From the NCBI RefSeq assembly GCF_000948285.1, contig NZ_JYBP01000003.1:620001-684000 (forward strand): a stretch of 64,000 nucleotides of DNA, written 5' to 3'. The notes beneath the pieces are model-generated. The model saw only the letters and a program-made list of their open reading frames with translations, did not search any database and was not told the origin of the DNA. The translations under genes and the position numbers were made by a program. Position 1 is the first letter of the stretch; every line of letters begins with the position of its first letter. Of the stretch, positions 43,129-53,084 are shown piece after piece. Origin of the DNA: Geobacillus kaustophilus (GTDB taxonomy: Bacteria; Bacillota; Bacilli; Bacillales; Anoxybacillaceae).

Positions 43129-44430
43129 ATGCGAATGGTCGATTTGATTGCCAAAAAGCGCGACGGCAAGGCGCTGACGAAGGAAGAAATTGAGTGGATC
43201 ATCCGTGGGTATACAAACGGGGACATTCCCGATTACCAAATGAGTGCGCTCGCGATGGCGATTTATTTCCGCGGCATGACCGAGGAGGAAACGGCGGCTC
43301 TCACGATGGCGATGGTGCACTCCGGCGAGGTGCTCGATTTGTCAGGCATTCGCGGTGTGAAAGTCGATAAACATTCGACTGGCGGGGTCGGCGATACGAC
43401 GACGCTCGTTTTAGGGCCGCTTGTCGCTTCTGTCGGCGTGCCGGTGGCGAAAATGTCTGGGCGCGGCCTCGGCCATACGGGCGGCACGATCGACAAACTG
43501 GAGTCCGTGCCGGGATTTCATGTCGAGATCAGCAAAGACGAGTTTATTCGACTCGTAAATGAAAACAAAATCGCCATTATCGGCCAAACGGGCGACTTAA
43601 CGCCAGCTGACAAAAAGCTATATGCGCTTCGCGATATAACGGCGACGGTCAACAGCATTCCGCTTATTGCTTCGTCGATCATGAGCAAAAAAATCGCTGC
43701 TGGGGCGGATGCCATTGTCTTGGATGTGAAAACAGGCGCTGGAGCATTTATGAAAGAGCTTGACGAGGCGCGCCGCCTCGCGCGGGCGATGGTGGACATC
43801 GGCAAGCGCGTCGGCCGCCGGACGATGGCCGTCATCTCCGACATGAATCAGCCCCTTGGCTATGCGATCGGAAACGCCCTCGAAGTGAAAGAGGCTATTG
43901 AGACGTTGAAAGGAAAGGGTCCGCACGATTTAACCGAACTTTGTTTGACGCTCGGCAGCCATATGGTCTATTTGGCGGAGAAGGCTCCATCGCTTGATGA
44001 GGCGCGCCGTTTGCTCGAAGAGGCGATTCGCAGCGGGGCCGCCATCGCGGCGTTCAAAACGTTTTTGGCCGCTCAAGGTGGAGATGAATCGGTCGTCGAC
44101 GACCTGGATAAATTGCCAAAGGCGGCCTATACGTCGACCGTCACGGCGGCTGCCGATGGCTATGTCGCCGAGATGGCCGCCGATGACATCGGCACGGCCG
44201 CCATGTGGCTCGGCGCCGGCCGGGCGAAAAAAGAAGACACGATCGATCTGGCGGTCGGCATTGTGCTCCATAAAAAAATCGGCGACCGCGTGCAGAAAGG
44301 GGAAGCGCTCGCCACGATTCACAGCAACCGTCCAAATGTGGTTGACGTGAAAGAAAAGATCGAGGCGGCTATTCATCTGTCGCCGCAGCCGGTTGCTCGG
44401 CCGCCGCTCATTTATGAGACCATCGTATAG
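43129..44430 (+). CDS. pdp: Pyrimidine-nucleoside phosphorylase, 433 aa
   Basis: The start at 43129 has AGGTGAT upstream. Signature K-H-S-T-G-G-V-G-D near residue 81, [10 protein letters not shown], and K-T-G-A-G-A-F-M. Length and motifs match the G. stearothermophilus enzyme, active on uridine and thymidine. The C-terminal alpha/beta domain is complete. With deoB and punA it forms a nucleoside salvage operon. Confidence 0.95.
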   Translation: MRMVDLIAKKRDGKALTKEEIEWIIRGYTNGDIPDYQMSALAMAIYFRGMTEEETAALTMAMVHSGEVLDLSGIRGVKVDKHSTGGVGDTTTLVLGPLVASVGVPVAKMSGRGLGHTGGTIDKLESVPGFHVEISKDEFIRLVNENKIAIIGQTGDLTPADKKLYALRDITATVNSIPLIASSIMSKKIAAGADAIVLDVKTGAGAFMKELDEARRLARAMVDIGKRVGRRTMAVISDMNQPLGYAIGNALEVKEAIETLKGKGPHDLTELCLTLGSHMVYLAEKAPSLDEARRLLEEAIRSGAAIAAFKTFLAAQGGDESVVDDLDKLPKAAYTSTVTAAADGYVAEMAADDIGTAAMWLGAGRAKKEDTIDLAVGIVLHKKIGDRVQKGEALATIHSNRPNVVDVKEKIEAAIHLSPQPVARPPLIYETIV

Positions 44431-44478
44431 AGAAGGACGCCTGGCGATCCGCAAGGAAAAAAGCAGTTGTTCAAGAAG

Positions 44479-44510
44479 ACGCCTGAAACGCGTGTTTCGG
44501 GCGTTTTTTT
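44479..44510 (+). terminator. Terminator after pdp
   Basis: ACGCCTGAAAC pairs with GTTTCGGGCGT (one wobble), then seven T. Confidence 0.85.
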
Positions 44511-44536
44511 GTTTTTTGGAAAATGAGCTGTTTTTT

Positions 44537-44564
44537 GTATAAAAATATATCTACTGGAAAAAAT
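44537..44564 (+). promoter_or_regulatory. Sigma-F/sigma-G promoter of dacF
   Basis: GTATA, 14 bp, GGAAAAAAT fits the forespore pattern GYWTA-N14..16-GGnnAnnnT, 30 bp before dacF. In B. subtilis dacF-spoIIA is read from a sigma-F promoter here. Confidence 0.7.
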
Positions 44565-44593
44565 GTCATGTATAAAGAATGGAGGTTTGGGAG

Positions 44594-45769
44594 ATGAAAA
44601 CGACAGTCACTCGTCTTCTTTTATTGCCGTTTCTTCTTTTTCTTCCTCTTTCTGCCCATGCCGAGGCGAAAGAGATGAAGGAGGCGAAAGTGAAGCTGGC
44701 CGATGAAGCGAGATCAGCCATTTTGATTGAACGCGACACCGGCAAAGTATTGTATGAAAAAAATGCCCATGAACCATTGCCGCCGGCAAGCATGACGAAA
44801 ATTATGACGATGCTGCTAGTCATGGAAGCCATCGATGAAGGAAAGCTGTCCTACGATGAAAAAGTGCGGGCGAGCGAATACGCCGCGTCAATGGGTGGAT
44901 CGCAAATTTTCCTCGAGCCGGGCGAGGAAATGACCGTCGATGAGCTGCTGCGCGGCATTGCCATCGGTTCGGCCAACGACGCGTCGGTCGCTATGGCTGA
45001 GCAGATCGCCGGGTCGGAAGAAGCATTTGTCGAGATGATGAATGAAAAAGCGAAACAGCTCGGCTTAAAAAACACCCATTTCGCCAATGCGACCGGTCTG
45101 CCGGCGGAACATCACTACAGCAGCGCTTATGATATGGCCATGATGGCGCGCGAACTGTTGAAATATGAAGATATTACGAAATATACGAGCAAATACGAAG
45201 ACTATTTGCGCGAAAATACGGACAAAAAATTTTGGCTCGTCAATACGAACCGGCTTGTCAAATTTTATCCGGGCGTTGACGGCCTGAAAACCGGATATAC
45301 AGCCGAAGCGAAATATTGCTTGACCGCCACGGCGAAAAAGAACGGCATGCGCGTCATCGCTGTTGTGTTCGGAGCGCCGACGCCGAAATCGCGCAATGCG
45401 CAAATTACGAAGATGCTCGATTACGCGTTTTCCCAATATCGAACTCACCCCGTGTACAAACGGAATGAAACAGTCGCCCGCGTCAACATAAGCAAAGGCA
45501 AACGGTCATCCGTCGAAGCGGTGACGTCGGAGCCGGTGTCGGTGCTGACGAAAAAAGGGCAGTCGGTCGAGCAGATCGAGAAAGTGATCAAAGTGAAAGA
45601 CAATGTGAAAGCACCCATTCGCAAAGGCGATGAGCTTGGCGTCCTCATTTTAAAACAGGATGGAAAAGAAATTTTGCACAGCCCGATCGTCGCCAAGCAA
45701 ACGGTCGAAGAAGCGAGCTTTTGGGACTTGTTTAAGCGGGTGTTTGGCCGCTTCGTGCAGGCGGGATAA
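44594..45769 (+). CDS. dacF: D-alanyl-D-alanine carboxypeptidase DacF, 391 aa
   Basis: The start at 44594 follows GGAGG and opens a signal peptide (to A-H-A-E). Penicillin-binding motifs S-M-T-K, S-A-N and K-T-G occur in order; a PBP5-type C-terminal beta domain and an amphipathic tail (F-W-D-L-F-K-R-V-F-G-R-F) follow. It trims peptidoglycan side chains during spore cortex formation. Confidence 0.93.
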   Translation: MKTTVTRLLLLPFLLFLPLSAHAEAKEMKEAKVKLADEARSAILIERDTGKVLYEKNAHEPLPPASMTKIMTMLLVMEAIDEGKLSYDEKVRASEYAASMGGSQIFLEPGEEMTVDELLRGIAIGSANDASVAMAEQIAGSEEAFVEMMNEKAKQLGLKNTHFANATGLPAEHHYSSAYDMAMMARELLKYEDITKYTSKYEDYLRENTDKKFWLVNTNRLVKFYPGVDGLKTGYTAEAKYCLTATAKKNGMRVIAVVFGAPTPKSRNAQITKMLDYAFSQYRTHPVYKRNETVARVNISKGKRSSVEAVTSEPVSVLTKKGQSVEQIEKVIKVKDNVKAPIRKGDELGVLILKQDGKEILHSPIVAKQTVEEASFWDLFKRVFGRFVQAG

Positions 45770-45828
45770 TGTCAAGTTTTGCGGTCTTTTCGCTCTCTTT
45801 GGCGAACGACCACTAGTTTTGTCGGGCG

Positions 45829-45858
45829 GCAGGATTTCGGGCGGACAGCAGCGAAATG
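45829..45858 (+). promoter_or_regulatory. Sigma-H promoter of the spoIIA operon
   Basis: GCAGGATTT, 12 bp, AGCGAAATG matches RnAGGAwWW-N12-RnnGAATWW with one main mismatch. TTTGGCGAAC near 45800 and TTTTGTCGGG near 45816 resemble Spo0A boxes. Both agree with Spo0A- and sigma-H-dependent control known for spoIIA. Confidence 0.65.
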
Positions 45859-45894
45859 TCTCCATATCCTGAAATGGACAAGGGGGAACACGCT

Positions 45895-46245
45895 GTGAGT
45901 CTCGCGATCGACTTGGAAGTGAAGCAAGACGTGCTCATCGTTCGCCTGTCTGGGGAGCTTGACCATCATACAGCCGAAGAATTGCGTGAACAAGTGACGG
46001 ATGTGCTCGAAAACCGAGCGATCCGCCACATCGTGCTCAATTTAGGACAATTGACGTTCATGGACAGCTCTGGCCTCGGCGTCATTCTCGGACGCTATAA
46101 ACAAATCAAAAACGTCGGCGGGCAGATGGTTGTATGCGCCGTATCGCCCGCCGTCAAACGGCTGTTTGACATGTCGGGTCTGTTTAAAATCATCCGCGTT
46201 GAGGCGGATGAGCAATTCGCCTTGCAAGCATTGGGGGTGGCGTAA
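45895..46245 (+). CDS. spoIIAA: Anti-sigma F factor antagonist SpoIIAA, 116 aa
   Basis: The GTG at 45895 has AGGGGGA upstream and gives [10 protein letters not shown], the known N-terminus of the G. stearothermophilus protein. The STAS domain has the regulatory serine in F-M-D-S-S-G-L-G (about Ser57). Unphosphorylated SpoIIAA binds SpoIIAB and frees sigma-F. The stop is directly followed by the spoIIAB ATG. Confidence 0.95.
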
Positions 46246-46686
46246 ATGCGAAACGAAATGCACCTCCAATTTTCCGCCCGCAGCGAAAATGAATCGTTCG
46301 CCCGTGTGACCGTGGCGGCGTTCGTCGCCCAGCTTGACCCGACGATGGACGAACTGACGGAAATTAAAACGGTTGTCTCTGAGGCGGTGACAAATGCGAT
46401 CATTCACGGCTACAACAACGATCCGAACGGCATCGTCTCCATTTCGGTCATCATTGAAGACGGTGTCGTCCATTTGACGGTGAGAGACGAGGGAGTCGGC
46501 ATTCCTGACATCGAAGAAGCGCGCCAGCCGTTGTTTACGACAAAGCCCGAGCTCGAGCGGTCAGGGATGGGCTTTACCATTATGGAAAACTTCATGGACG
46601 AAGTCATCGTCGAATCAGAAGTGAACAAAGGGACGACTGTGTATTTGAAAAAGCATATTGCGAAAAGCAAAGCGTTATGTAACTGA
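46246..46686 (+). CDS. spoIIAB: Anti-sigma F factor SpoIIAB, 146 aa
   Basis: GHKL serine kinase and anti-sigma factor: N-box N-A-I-I-H-G-Y, G1 D-E-G-V-G-I, G2 G-M-G-F-T-I-M. It holds sigma-F inactive and phosphorylates SpoIIAA. Start and stop are tightly packed in the operon (TAAATG junction). Confidence 0.95.
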   Translation: MRNEMHLQFSARSENESFARVTVAAFVAQLDPTMDELTEIKTVVSEAVTNAIIHGYNNDPNGIVSISVIIEDGVVHLTVRDEGVGIPDIEEARQPLFTTKPELERSGMGFTIMENFMDEVIVESEVNKGTTVYLKKHIAKSKALCN

Positions 46687-46699
46687 GGGAGACATGCCT

Positions 46700-47452
46700 A
46701 TGGATGTCGATGTCAAGCAAGATCAGTCGCCAATCAAAGATCAGGAGATGAAAGAGCTGATCCGCCGCAGCCAAGAAGGCGATCAAGAAGCGCGTGATGA
46801 AATTATTGAAAAAAACATGCGCCTCGTCTGGTCGGTCGTTCAACGTTTTTTAAACCGCGGCTATGAAGCGGACGACTTGTTTCAAATCGGCTGCATCGGC
46901 TTGTTAAAGTCGGTCGACAAGTTTGACCTGTCGTATGACGTCAAGTTTTCGACGTACGCCGTGCCGATGATCATTGGGGAGATTCAGCGGTTTCTTCGCG
47001 ACGACGGCACCGTCAAAGTGAGCCGTTCGCTGAAAGAGATGGGCAACAAAATCCGCAAGGCGAAAGACGAGCTGTCAAAAACGCGCGGGCGGGCGCCGAC
47101 GGTTACGGAAATCGCCGACCATTTAGGCATTTCGCCAGAAGACGTCGTTCTGGCTCAAGAGGCGGTCCGCTCGCCGACATCGATTCACGAAACGGTGTAC
47201 GAAAACGACGGCGATCCGATTACGCTGCTTGATCAAATCGCTGACGCCGACGAGGCGTCATGGTTTGACAAAATCGCCTTAAAAAAAGCGATCGAAGAAC
47301 TCGACGAGCGCGAGAGGCTGATCGTCTATTTGCGCTATTACAAAGACCAAACCCAGTCCGAAGTGGCATCGAGGCTCGGCATCTCTCAAGTCCAAGTATC
47401 CCGGCTGGAAAAGAAAATATTGCAGCACATAAAGGACAAAATGGACGGATAG
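46700..47452 (+). CDS. sigF: RNA polymerase sigma-F factor, 250 aa
   Basis: The start at 46700 (M-D-V-D-V-K) fits the B. subtilis N-terminus; an ATG two codons earlier is only 3 nt from the binding site. Region 2 contains E-K-N-M-R-L-V-W-S-V-V-Q-R-F and Y-E-A-D-D-L-F-Q-I-G; region 4 ends with S-Q-V-Q-V-S-R-L-E-K-K. First forespore-specific sigma factor. Its last codons are copied into the tandem repeats that follow. Confidence 0.96.
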   Translation: MDVDVKQDQSPIKDQEMKELIRRSQEGDQEARDEIIEKNMRLVWSVVQRFLNRGYEADDLFQIGCIGLLKSVDKFDLSYDVKFSTYAVPMIIGEIQRFLRDDGTVKVSRSLKEMGNKIRKAKDELSKTRGRAPTVTEIADHLGISPEDVVLAQEAVRSPTSIHETVYENDGDPITLLDQIADADEASWFDKIALKKAIEELDERERLIVYLRYYKDQTQSEVASRLGISQVQVSRLEKKILQHIKDKMDG

Positions 47453-47649
47453 TCCATTTTGTCCGCACTTGGGCGGCAACAAAATGGACGGATCGACCAT
47501 TTTGTCCGCACTTGGGCGGCAACAAAATGGACGGATCGACCATTTTGTCCGCACTTGGGCGGCAACAAAATGGACGGATCGACCATTTTGTCCGCACTTG
47601 GGCGGGGATAACACGGACGGATGTCGATCTATTTTCCGCACTTTAGCAG
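47435..47649 (+). repeat. Five tandem 43-bp hairpin repeats derived from the sigF 3' end
   Basis: Units start at 47435, 47478, 47521, 47564 and (degenerate) 47607. The first contains the last codons and TAG of sigF. Each unit carries arms ACAAAATGG and CCATTTTGT plus a CCGCACTTGGGCGG-type spacer; in unit 1 the arms extend to GGACAAAATGGAC/GTCCATTTTGTCC. Units 2-4 are identical. The rest of 47650-47827 has T-runs but no gene I can support. Confidence 0.9.
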
Positions 47650-47827
47650 CGAAAATGGGTCGAGTTCGTCTTTTTTTTTGGCGGACAAGAGAAGCGAAGG
47701 AGCATCTTTGCACCGCTTTTTCCGGAGCAAAACGACAACAATCGTTTCCCCTTGAAAAAGAACGGTCGTTTTTTTTTTGCCCATTCTTTTCTATTTTTAT
47801 GAAATCGATGGTGAACGACAACAGGCC

Positions 47828-47857
47828 GCATGATCGGTGTTTTTGCCAGCCAAACTA
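47828..47857 (+). promoter_or_regulatory. Sigma-G-like promoter of the spoVA operon
   Basis: GCATG, 18 bp, CAAACTA resembles GnATR-N18-CATnnTA with one mismatch in the -10, 36 bp before the spoVAA start. Sigma-G control of spoVA is known in B. subtilis. Confidence 0.5.
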
Positions 47858-47892
47858 AAGAAAAACAAAATGGGGGCAAAGGTGTGAAGCAA

Positions 47893-48516
47893 ATGGCCAA
47901 CACCGTATTTATCAAGCCGCGCCATCGCGTGCAAGTCGAGCCGGGGGCGGTGGTGACGCTCGGGCAGACAGCGCAAATCGCCGCGCCGGATGGCGGGCTC
48001 ATTCGGCGGTTGAAGACGATTCCGCTCTATCGCATCCAGCCCAGCGATAAAAATATCGTCATCATTGATATGATGCAAATGATCCAGGCTGTGTTTGACG
48101 TGGATTCCTCGCTTGATGTGCAGATGATCGGCCCATCGCAGACGATCATTGAAGTCGTCTATGAAAAACGGAAGGTTTCGGCCGCTTCCTTCGTTCTCGT
48201 TTGGCTTCTTTTGTTCGTCGGTTCGGCGATGGCGATCATGAACTTTCACGAGGACGTCAGCATGCAGCAAGTGCATCGCCATCTGTACGAAATGATGACC
48301 GGCCAAGCGGTCGACAAACCGTTGCTTTTGCAAATTCCGTATTCGCTTGGGCTTGGCATCGGGATGATTTTATTTTTCAACCATTGGTTCCGCAAACGAA
48401 TCAACGAGGAGCCCAGCCCTCTTGAAGTCGAAATGTTCAACTACCAGCAATCGATTGATCAGTACGTCATTTTGCATGAAAACAAAGAAAGCTTGAGGCC
48501 CCTTGACGACGCTTGA
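47893..48516 (+). CDS. spoVAA: Stage V sporulation protein AA, 207 aa
   Basis: The ATG at 47893 is 8 nt after AAAGGTG; a GTG three codons earlier is too close. An N-terminal soluble domain (residues 1-90) precedes two membrane segments (~98-115 and ~150-170). First gene of the spoVA operon, whose products form the forespore inner-membrane channel for dipicolinic acid. Confidence 0.9.
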   Translation: MANTVFIKPRHRVQVEPGAVVTLGQTAQIAAPDGGLIRRLKTIPLYRIQPSDKNIVIIDMMQMIQAVFDVDSSLDVQMIGPSQTIIEVVYEKRKVSAASFVLVWLLLFVGSAMAIMNFHEDVSMQQVHRHLYEMMTGQAVDKPLLLQIPYSLGLGIGMILFFNHWFRKRINEEPSPLEVEMFNYQQSIDQYVILHENKESLRPLDDA

Positions 48517-48934
48517 AATTTTGCTGGTAGTGTTCGTCGGCTTCGCCGGAGGGCTGGCGGTCGGAACCGGATTTGTCGCCTTTTTGGTCGTGCTTGGCGT
48601 CATTCCGCGCCTGACGCAGCTGACGAAAACGATGAAACGCGTTCATGCCTATGAATGGGGGGCGGTGGCTGGCGCCACCGTTGGCGGCTGGATGAGTTTG
48701 CGCCATTCGGTCTGGCATTTGTCCAAATATTGGCTGGCGCCGATCGGATTGCTGCATGGCGTGTTCATCGGAATGCTCGCTGCCGCTTTAACAGAGGTGT
48801 TGAACGTTTGGCCGATTTTAGCGAAGCGGATCGGCGTCGATGATAAAATCGTCATTTTACTTATGGCCATTGCCTTTGGCAAAGTGGCCGGTTCGTTGTT
48901 TCATTGGCTTTATTTTGTCGATCACTTCCGCTGA
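48503..48934 (+). CDS. spoVAB: Stage V sporulation protein AB, 143 aa
   Basis: The TTG start lies within the end of spoVAA (14-nt overlap) after GAGG. Five hydrophobic segments cover most of the protein, with A-G-A-T-V-G-G-W-M and H-G-V-F-I-G-M. Integral membrane part of the dipicolinic acid transport system. Confidence 0.9.
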   Translation: MTTLEILLVVFVGFAGGLAVGTGFVAFLVVLGVIPRLTQLTKTMKRVHAYEWGAVAGATVGGWMSLRHSVWHLSKYWLAPIGLLHGVFIGMLAAALTEVLNVWPILAKRIGVDDKIVILLMAIAFGKVAGSLFHWLYFVDHFR

Positions 48935-48951
48935 CAAAGGGGGAAGGAACC

Positions 48952-49383
48952 GTGGGATTAAAGTCCGATTATGTCCGGGAGGTGAAGGCGTTTCAGCCTT
49001 CTCCCCCATACGCCGCCAATGCGGTAAAAGCGTTTCTTGTCGGTGGGGCGTTTTGTGCGTTGGCGCAATGGCTTGCTGATTGGTATGGCGGCACGTTTGC
49101 CGCTTCGCCGGTCGAGGCCCATCTGTGGGCGTCTATGGTGATGGCCGGATTGGCGATTGTGCTGACGGCCGTCGGGAAATATGACGATTTCAGCCAATTT
49201 GCCGGTGCGGGGGCGACGATGCTCATTACAGGGCTGGCCAATGCGATCGCCAGCGCCGCCATCGAGCATCGAAGCGAAGGATGGACGGCCGGGGTGGCCG
49301 GGCAGATGTTCAAAGCTGGCGGGGCATCGGTCATTTATGGCTTGATTGCCGCTTATGTGCTTGGCCTTGTTTGGCCGTGGTGA
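48952..49383 (+). CDS. spoVAC: Stage V sporulation protein AC, 143 aa
   Basis: A GTG start 6 nt after GGAAGG gives V-G-L-K-S-D-Y-V-R-E-V. Four membrane segments; G-A-G-A-T-M-L-I-T-G-L-A-N is shared with SpoVAEB. In B. subtilis SpoVAC acts as a mechanosensitive channel for DPA release. The gene follows spoVAB by 17 bp. Confidence 0.92.
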   Translation: MGLKSDYVREVKAFQPSPPYAANAVKAFLVGGAFCALAQWLADWYGGTFAASPVEAHLWASMVMAGLAIVLTAVGKYDDFSQFAGAGATMLITGLANAIASAAIEHRSEGWTAGVAGQMFKAGGASVIYGLIAAYVLGLVWPW

Positions 49384-49398
49384 AAAGAGGGATTGGCC

Positions 49399-50427
49399 AT
49401 GAAACGTGTCGGAAAGCAGACATGGGTGTTCGATGACGGCGTTTACATTCAAGCGGCCGCTGCCGCGGTCGGACCGCTTGAAGCAGACGGCCCGCTCGGG
49501 AGCTATTTTGACATTTGCCATCGCGACTTATATTGCGGCGAAGAGACGTGGGAGCTGGCCGAGCGGCGGCTGATGCGGGAGGCGGTGGACTGCTGCTTGC
49601 AAAAGGCGGGCGTCTCTGCCGAAGAAGTCGATCTGTTTTTGGCCGGTGATTTGTTAAACCAAAATGCGACATCGAACTATGTCGCCCGCGAGCTGCCCAT
49701 TCCGTTTTTATGCTTGTTCGGCGCCTGTTCGACCTCGATGCAGACGTTGGCGGCAGCTGCTGCGTTTGTCGCTGGTGGATTGGCTGATCGGGCGCTTGCG
49801 GCGACAAGCAGTCATAACGCGACGGCCGAACGGCAGTTTCGCTACCCGACTGAACTTGGGGTGCAAAAGCCGAAAACGGCGACGTTCACCGTCACGGGCG
49901 CCGGCGCCGCGCTCGTTGGCCGCGCGCCGGGACGTTGGCGCGTCCGGGCGGCGACGATCGGCAAAGTCGTTGACGCCGGGCTGAAAAACCCACTCGACAT
50001 GGGGGCGGCGATGGCTCCGGCTGCGGCCGATACGATCGAGCAACATTTCCGTGACTTAGGCGCCTCGCCGGGCGATTACGATTTGATCGTCACCGGCGAC
50101 TTGTCGCGCGTCGGCAGCGTCATCGTCCGCGAGTTGCTTGCTGAATCAGGCTACGATGTGACCGACGTTTACAACGATTGCGGGCTGATGATTTACCGGC
50201 CAGATCAAAAGGTGTTCGCTGGCGGCAGCGGCTGCGCCTGCTCGGCGGTTGTCACGTACGGGTATTTGCTTCAAGAGCTCGCCCGCGGAACGTTTCGACG
50301 TCTGTTTGTCGTCGCTACCGGGGCGCTCTTGAGTCAAACGATGGTGCAACAAAAACAGTCGATCCCAGCGATCGCTCACGGCGTCGTCATCGAAGCGGCT
50401 GGACAGGAGCCGGATTTGCCGCCGTAG
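49399..50427 (+). CDS. spoVAD: Stage V sporulation protein AD, 342 aa
   Basis: Thiolase-like fold without catalytic activity that binds dipicolinic acid. The Cys-containing G-A-C-S-T-S-M-Q-T and the G-G-S-G-C-A-C-S-A-V region are present. The start at 49399 has GAGGG 7 nt upstream. Central soluble subunit of the SpoVA complex. Confidence 0.93.
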   Translation: MKRVGKQTWVFDDGVYIQAAAAAVGPLEADGPLGSYFDICHRDLYCGEETWELAERRLMREAVDCCLQKAGVSAEEVDLFLAGDLLNQNATSNYVARELPIPFLCLFGACSTSMQTLAAAAAFVAGGLADRALAATSSHNATAERQFRYPTELGVQKPKTATFTVTGAGAALVGRAPGRWRVRAATIGKVVDAGLKNPLDMGAAMAPAAADTIEQHFRDLGASPGDYDLIVTGDLSRVGSVIVRELLAESGYDVTDVYNDCGLMIYRPDQKVFAGGSGCACSAVVTYGYLLQELARGTFRRLFVVATGALLSQTMVQQKQSIPAIAHGVVIEAAGQEPDLPP

Positions 50428-50466
50428 GACGTCTTTTATTTGGGAACGATCAGGAGGGAATGTCAT

Positions 50467-50817
50467 ATGGAATACGTCCGTGCCTTTCTCGCCGGCGGGC
50501 TGCTGTGCGCCATCGTTCAGCTCATCATCGACCGCGGCAAATGGACGCCGGCTGGCATCGCCGGTTCGCTTGTCGTCCTTGGCGTACTCCTTGGCTTTGG
50601 CGGTGTCTATGATCCATTCGTCGCTTGGGCTGGCGCCGGGGCGACGATGCCGCTGAGCGGATTTGGGTATTGGTTGGCGAAAGGGGCCATGGCAGAACCG
50701 CGGCCGGAGGGATTTGTCGAAACCGGAGCAGCGGTGTTCCGATTTGCCGGCGCCTTGTTCGCTTTTATCGTGGCTGGCTCGTTTGCCGCGGCGCTCACTT
50801 GCAAACCGAAAGGGTAG
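50467..50817 (+). CDS. spoVAEB: Stage V sporulation protein AEB, 116 aa
   Basis: AGGAGGG precedes the ATG by 8 nt. Four membrane segments; [13 protein letters not shown] parallels SpoVAC. Membrane subunit of the DPA channel. Confidence 0.92.
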   Translation: MEYVRAFLAGGLLCAIVQLIIDRGKWTPAGIAGSLVVLGVLLGFGGVYDPFVAWAGAGATMPLSGFGYWLAKGAMAEPRPEGFVETGAAVFRFAGALFAFIVAGSFAAALTCKPKG

Positions 50818-50822
50818 AGATG

Positions 50823-51434
50823 ATGGAAAAACGACGAGTCATTTTAGTAACGGATGGGGACGAGTTCGCCTGCCGGGCGATTGAGCGGGTCGCCGCCGAG
50901 ATCGGCGGCCGTTGCATTTCCCGCTCGCAAGGCAATCCGACGAAACTGAGCGGTGAACAGTTGGTCGAACTCATTTTGCAAACGCCGTACGATCCAGTGT
51001 TTGTCATGTTTGACGATTGCGGCGCCCTCGGGGAGGGGGCCGGAGAGCAGGCGCTTCGCTATGTGGCGACGCATGAGCAAATCGAAGTGCTCGGGGCGCT
51101 GGCGGTTGCCTCCAATACGCGCCAGCATGAATGGACAAAAGTGCATGTGAGCATCGACCGTGACGGCGTGATGATCGAATATGGGGTCGATAAAGAAGGC
51201 GTCCGGGATCTCGAGATCGGGCGGATCAATGGCGATACCGTCTACTGCCTTGACCGGCTGAACATTCCGCTCATCGTCGGCATCGGCGACATCGGCAAAA
51301 TGGGATACCGCGACCATGCGAAATATGGAGCGCCGATTACGCGCAAGGCGGTCGAGTTGATTCTCGAAAGGAGTGGTGGCCATGCCGGAAAAAGAAAAGA
51401 AACCGAAAGCGCCGATCGCGAAGCGGCTCGTTGA
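50823..51434 (+). CDS. spoVAEA: Stage V sporulation protein AEA, 203 aa
   Basis: A soluble protein beginning [13 protein letters not shown], with a DUF1510-independent, SpoVAEA-typical core and D-D-C-G near residue 62. An ATG directly before it is also possible. The end overlaps spoVAF by 53 nt in another frame, so the C-terminus is slightly longer than needed for the fold. Length equals the B. subtilis protein. Confidence 0.88.
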   Translation: MEKRRVILVTDGDEFACRAIERVAAEIGGRCISRSQGNPTKLSGEQLVELILQTPYDPVFVMFDDCGALGEGAGEQALRYVATHEQIEVLGALAVASNTRQHEWTKVHVSIDRDGVMIEYGVDKEGVRDLEIGRINGDTVYCLDRLNIPLIVGIGDIGKMGYRDHAKYGAPITRKAVELILERSGGHAGKRKETESADREAAR

Positions 51435-52860
51435 CAACGAGAAGTTTTTGCAACAGCGGATCGGCGTCGGGACAAGCTTTGATTTAGGCGTGCGGAAAAT
51501 CTATGTCCTAAACCGGGAAGTACATATTTACTACTGCAACGGTTTATGCGACACGCAATACATTATCGAATTGTTAAAACAAATCGTGCGCATCAACGAT
51601 GATGAACGCCAGGCGTCCCAAGCGTGGCAGATCATCGAAAATCGACTCGTTCATCAGCAAGTCAGTCCGGTGACGAGCCTTGACGAAACGGTTGACAAGC
51701 TGCTGTCGGGCTTGATCATCGTCTTGATTGAAGGCGAATCGACCGGGTTTGCCGTCGATGTCCGCAGCTATCCAGGCAGGCAGCCGCAGGAGCCGGACAC
51801 GGAAAAAGTCGTGCGCGGCGCCCGCGACGGGTATGTTGAAAACATTATTGTCAATACGGCGCTCACCCGCCGCCGCATCCGCGACGAGCGGCTGCGCTTT
51901 GAAATTTTGCAAGTCGGCGAGCGGTCAAAAACGGACGTATGCATCGCCTACATTAAAGACGTCGCTGACCCAGGGCTTGTTGAACTCGTCAAGAAAGAGC
52001 TGCAGCAAATCAACGTCGATGGGCTGACGATGGGCGACAAAACAGTCGAAGAGTTTTTAGTCAAGCAAGGATACAACCCGTACCCGCTCGTCCGCTATAC
52101 GGAGCGGCCGGACGTCGCAGCGACGCACTTGCTTGAAGGGCACGTGCTCATTATGGTTGATACATCGCCAAGCGTCATCATCACGCCGACAACATTTTTC
52201 CACCACGTCCAGCATGCCGAGGAATACCGGCAGTCGCCAGGGGTCGGGACGTTTGTGCGCTGGGTGCGGTTTTTAGGCATTTTGACGTCGTTGTTTTTGC
52301 TGCCGCTGTGGGTGCTGTTCGTCCTTGAACCGTCGTTGCTGCCCGAATCATGGGCGTTTATTGGGCCGAACAAACAAACGAACATCCCGATCATTGTGCA
52401 AATTTTGCTCGCTGATTTTGGGATTGAGTTTTTGCGGATGGCAGCCATTCATACGCCGACGCCGCTGTCAACCGCGATGGGTTTGATTGCCGCCGTCTTG
52501 ATCGGACAAATCGCCATCGATGTCGGGCTGTTTGTGCCGGAAGTGATTTTATACATTTCGGTGGCGGCGATCGGTTCATTTGCGACGCCAAGCTATGAGT
52601 TGAGCGTGGCGAATAAGATTTCTCGATTGGCATTGGTCATTCTTGTTGCCTTGTTTAAAGTGCCTGGGCTCGTCATCGGCACGACCGTTTATTTGCTTTG
52701 GCTGGCCAGCATCCGCTCGCTTAATACGCCGTACTTATGGCCGTTCATCCCGTTCGATCCAGCAGCATTTATGCAAATTGTCGTCCGCCGTTCGGTCGCC
52801 GGAGCGAGAGTGCGCCCGAGCATCGTTCACCCGCAAGACCGGCAAAAACAGCCGTCATGA
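51382..52860 (+). CDS. spoVAF: Spore germination/stage V protein AF, GerA family, 492 aa
   Basis: The start at 51382 follows AAAGGAG. A GerA-type protein: N-terminal soluble domain of ~290 residues, then five to six membrane segments (about 295-315, 385-405, 415-440, 445-465). In B. subtilis SpoVAF works with other germination proteins. Last gene of the operon, followed by a strong terminator. Confidence 0.92.
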   Translation: MPEKEKKPKAPIAKRLVDNEKFLQQRIGVGTSFDLGVRKIYVLNREVHIYYCNGLCDTQYIIELLKQIVRINDDERQASQAWQIIENRLVHQQVSPVTSLDETVDKLLSGLIIVLIEGESTGFAVDVRSYPGRQPQEPDTEKVVRGARDGYVENIIVNTALTRRRIRDERLRFEILQVGERSKTDVCIAYIKDVADPGLVELVKKELQQINVDGLTMGDKTVEEFLVKQGYNPYPLVRYTERPDVAATHLLEGHVLIMVDTSPSVIITPTTFFHHVQHAEEYRQSPGVGTFVRWVRFLGILTSLFLLPLWVLFVLEPSLLPESWAFIGPNKQTNIPIIVQILLADFGIEFLRMAAIHTPTPLSTAMGLIAAVLIGQIAIDVGLFVPEVILYISVAAIGSFATPSYELSVANKISRLALVILVALFKVPGLVIGTTVYLLWLASIRSLNTPYLWPFIPFDPAAFMQIVVRRSVAGARVRPSIVHPQDRQKQPS

Positions 52861-52878
52861 CGCGAACGATCCATTTGG

Positions 52879-52914
52879 AAGCGGCCGTTTCCATCGATTG
52901 GCGGCCGCTTTTTT
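52879..52914 (+). terminator. Terminator of the spoVA operon
   Basis: AAGCGGCCG pairs perfectly with CGGCCGCTT and six T follow. Confidence 0.88.
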
Positions 52915-52936
52915 CGTTTAAGCGCTATTGCAACTT

Positions 52937-52965
52937 TTGTATAATTATGATAAGTTATATATAAT
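52937..52965 (+). promoter_or_regulatory. Sigma-A promoter of lysA
   Basis: TTGTAT, 17 bp, TATAAT, giving a leader of about 187 nt before lysA. Confidence 0.6.
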
Positions 52966-53084
52966 TGCTTGCACTGATGGCGCTTGTCTCAGCGCTTCGC
53001 ACGTTTGCATGGCCCAGCGCGGGGTGTGCGGCCTTCCGTTTCAAGGCAGAGACGATGGCGCTCTGCGGTTTTCCATTTTGTAAA

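Noticed and set aside
47435-47649. CRISPR array
   Set aside because: Units are directly adjacent and identical over their whole length; there are no unique spacers.
47220-47821. Minus-strand frames with repeated peptide units across the sigF-spoVA gap
   Set aside because: They only translate the 43-bp tandem repeat; 43 is not a multiple of three, so the peptide repeats arise in several frames, and no ribosome binding site fits.
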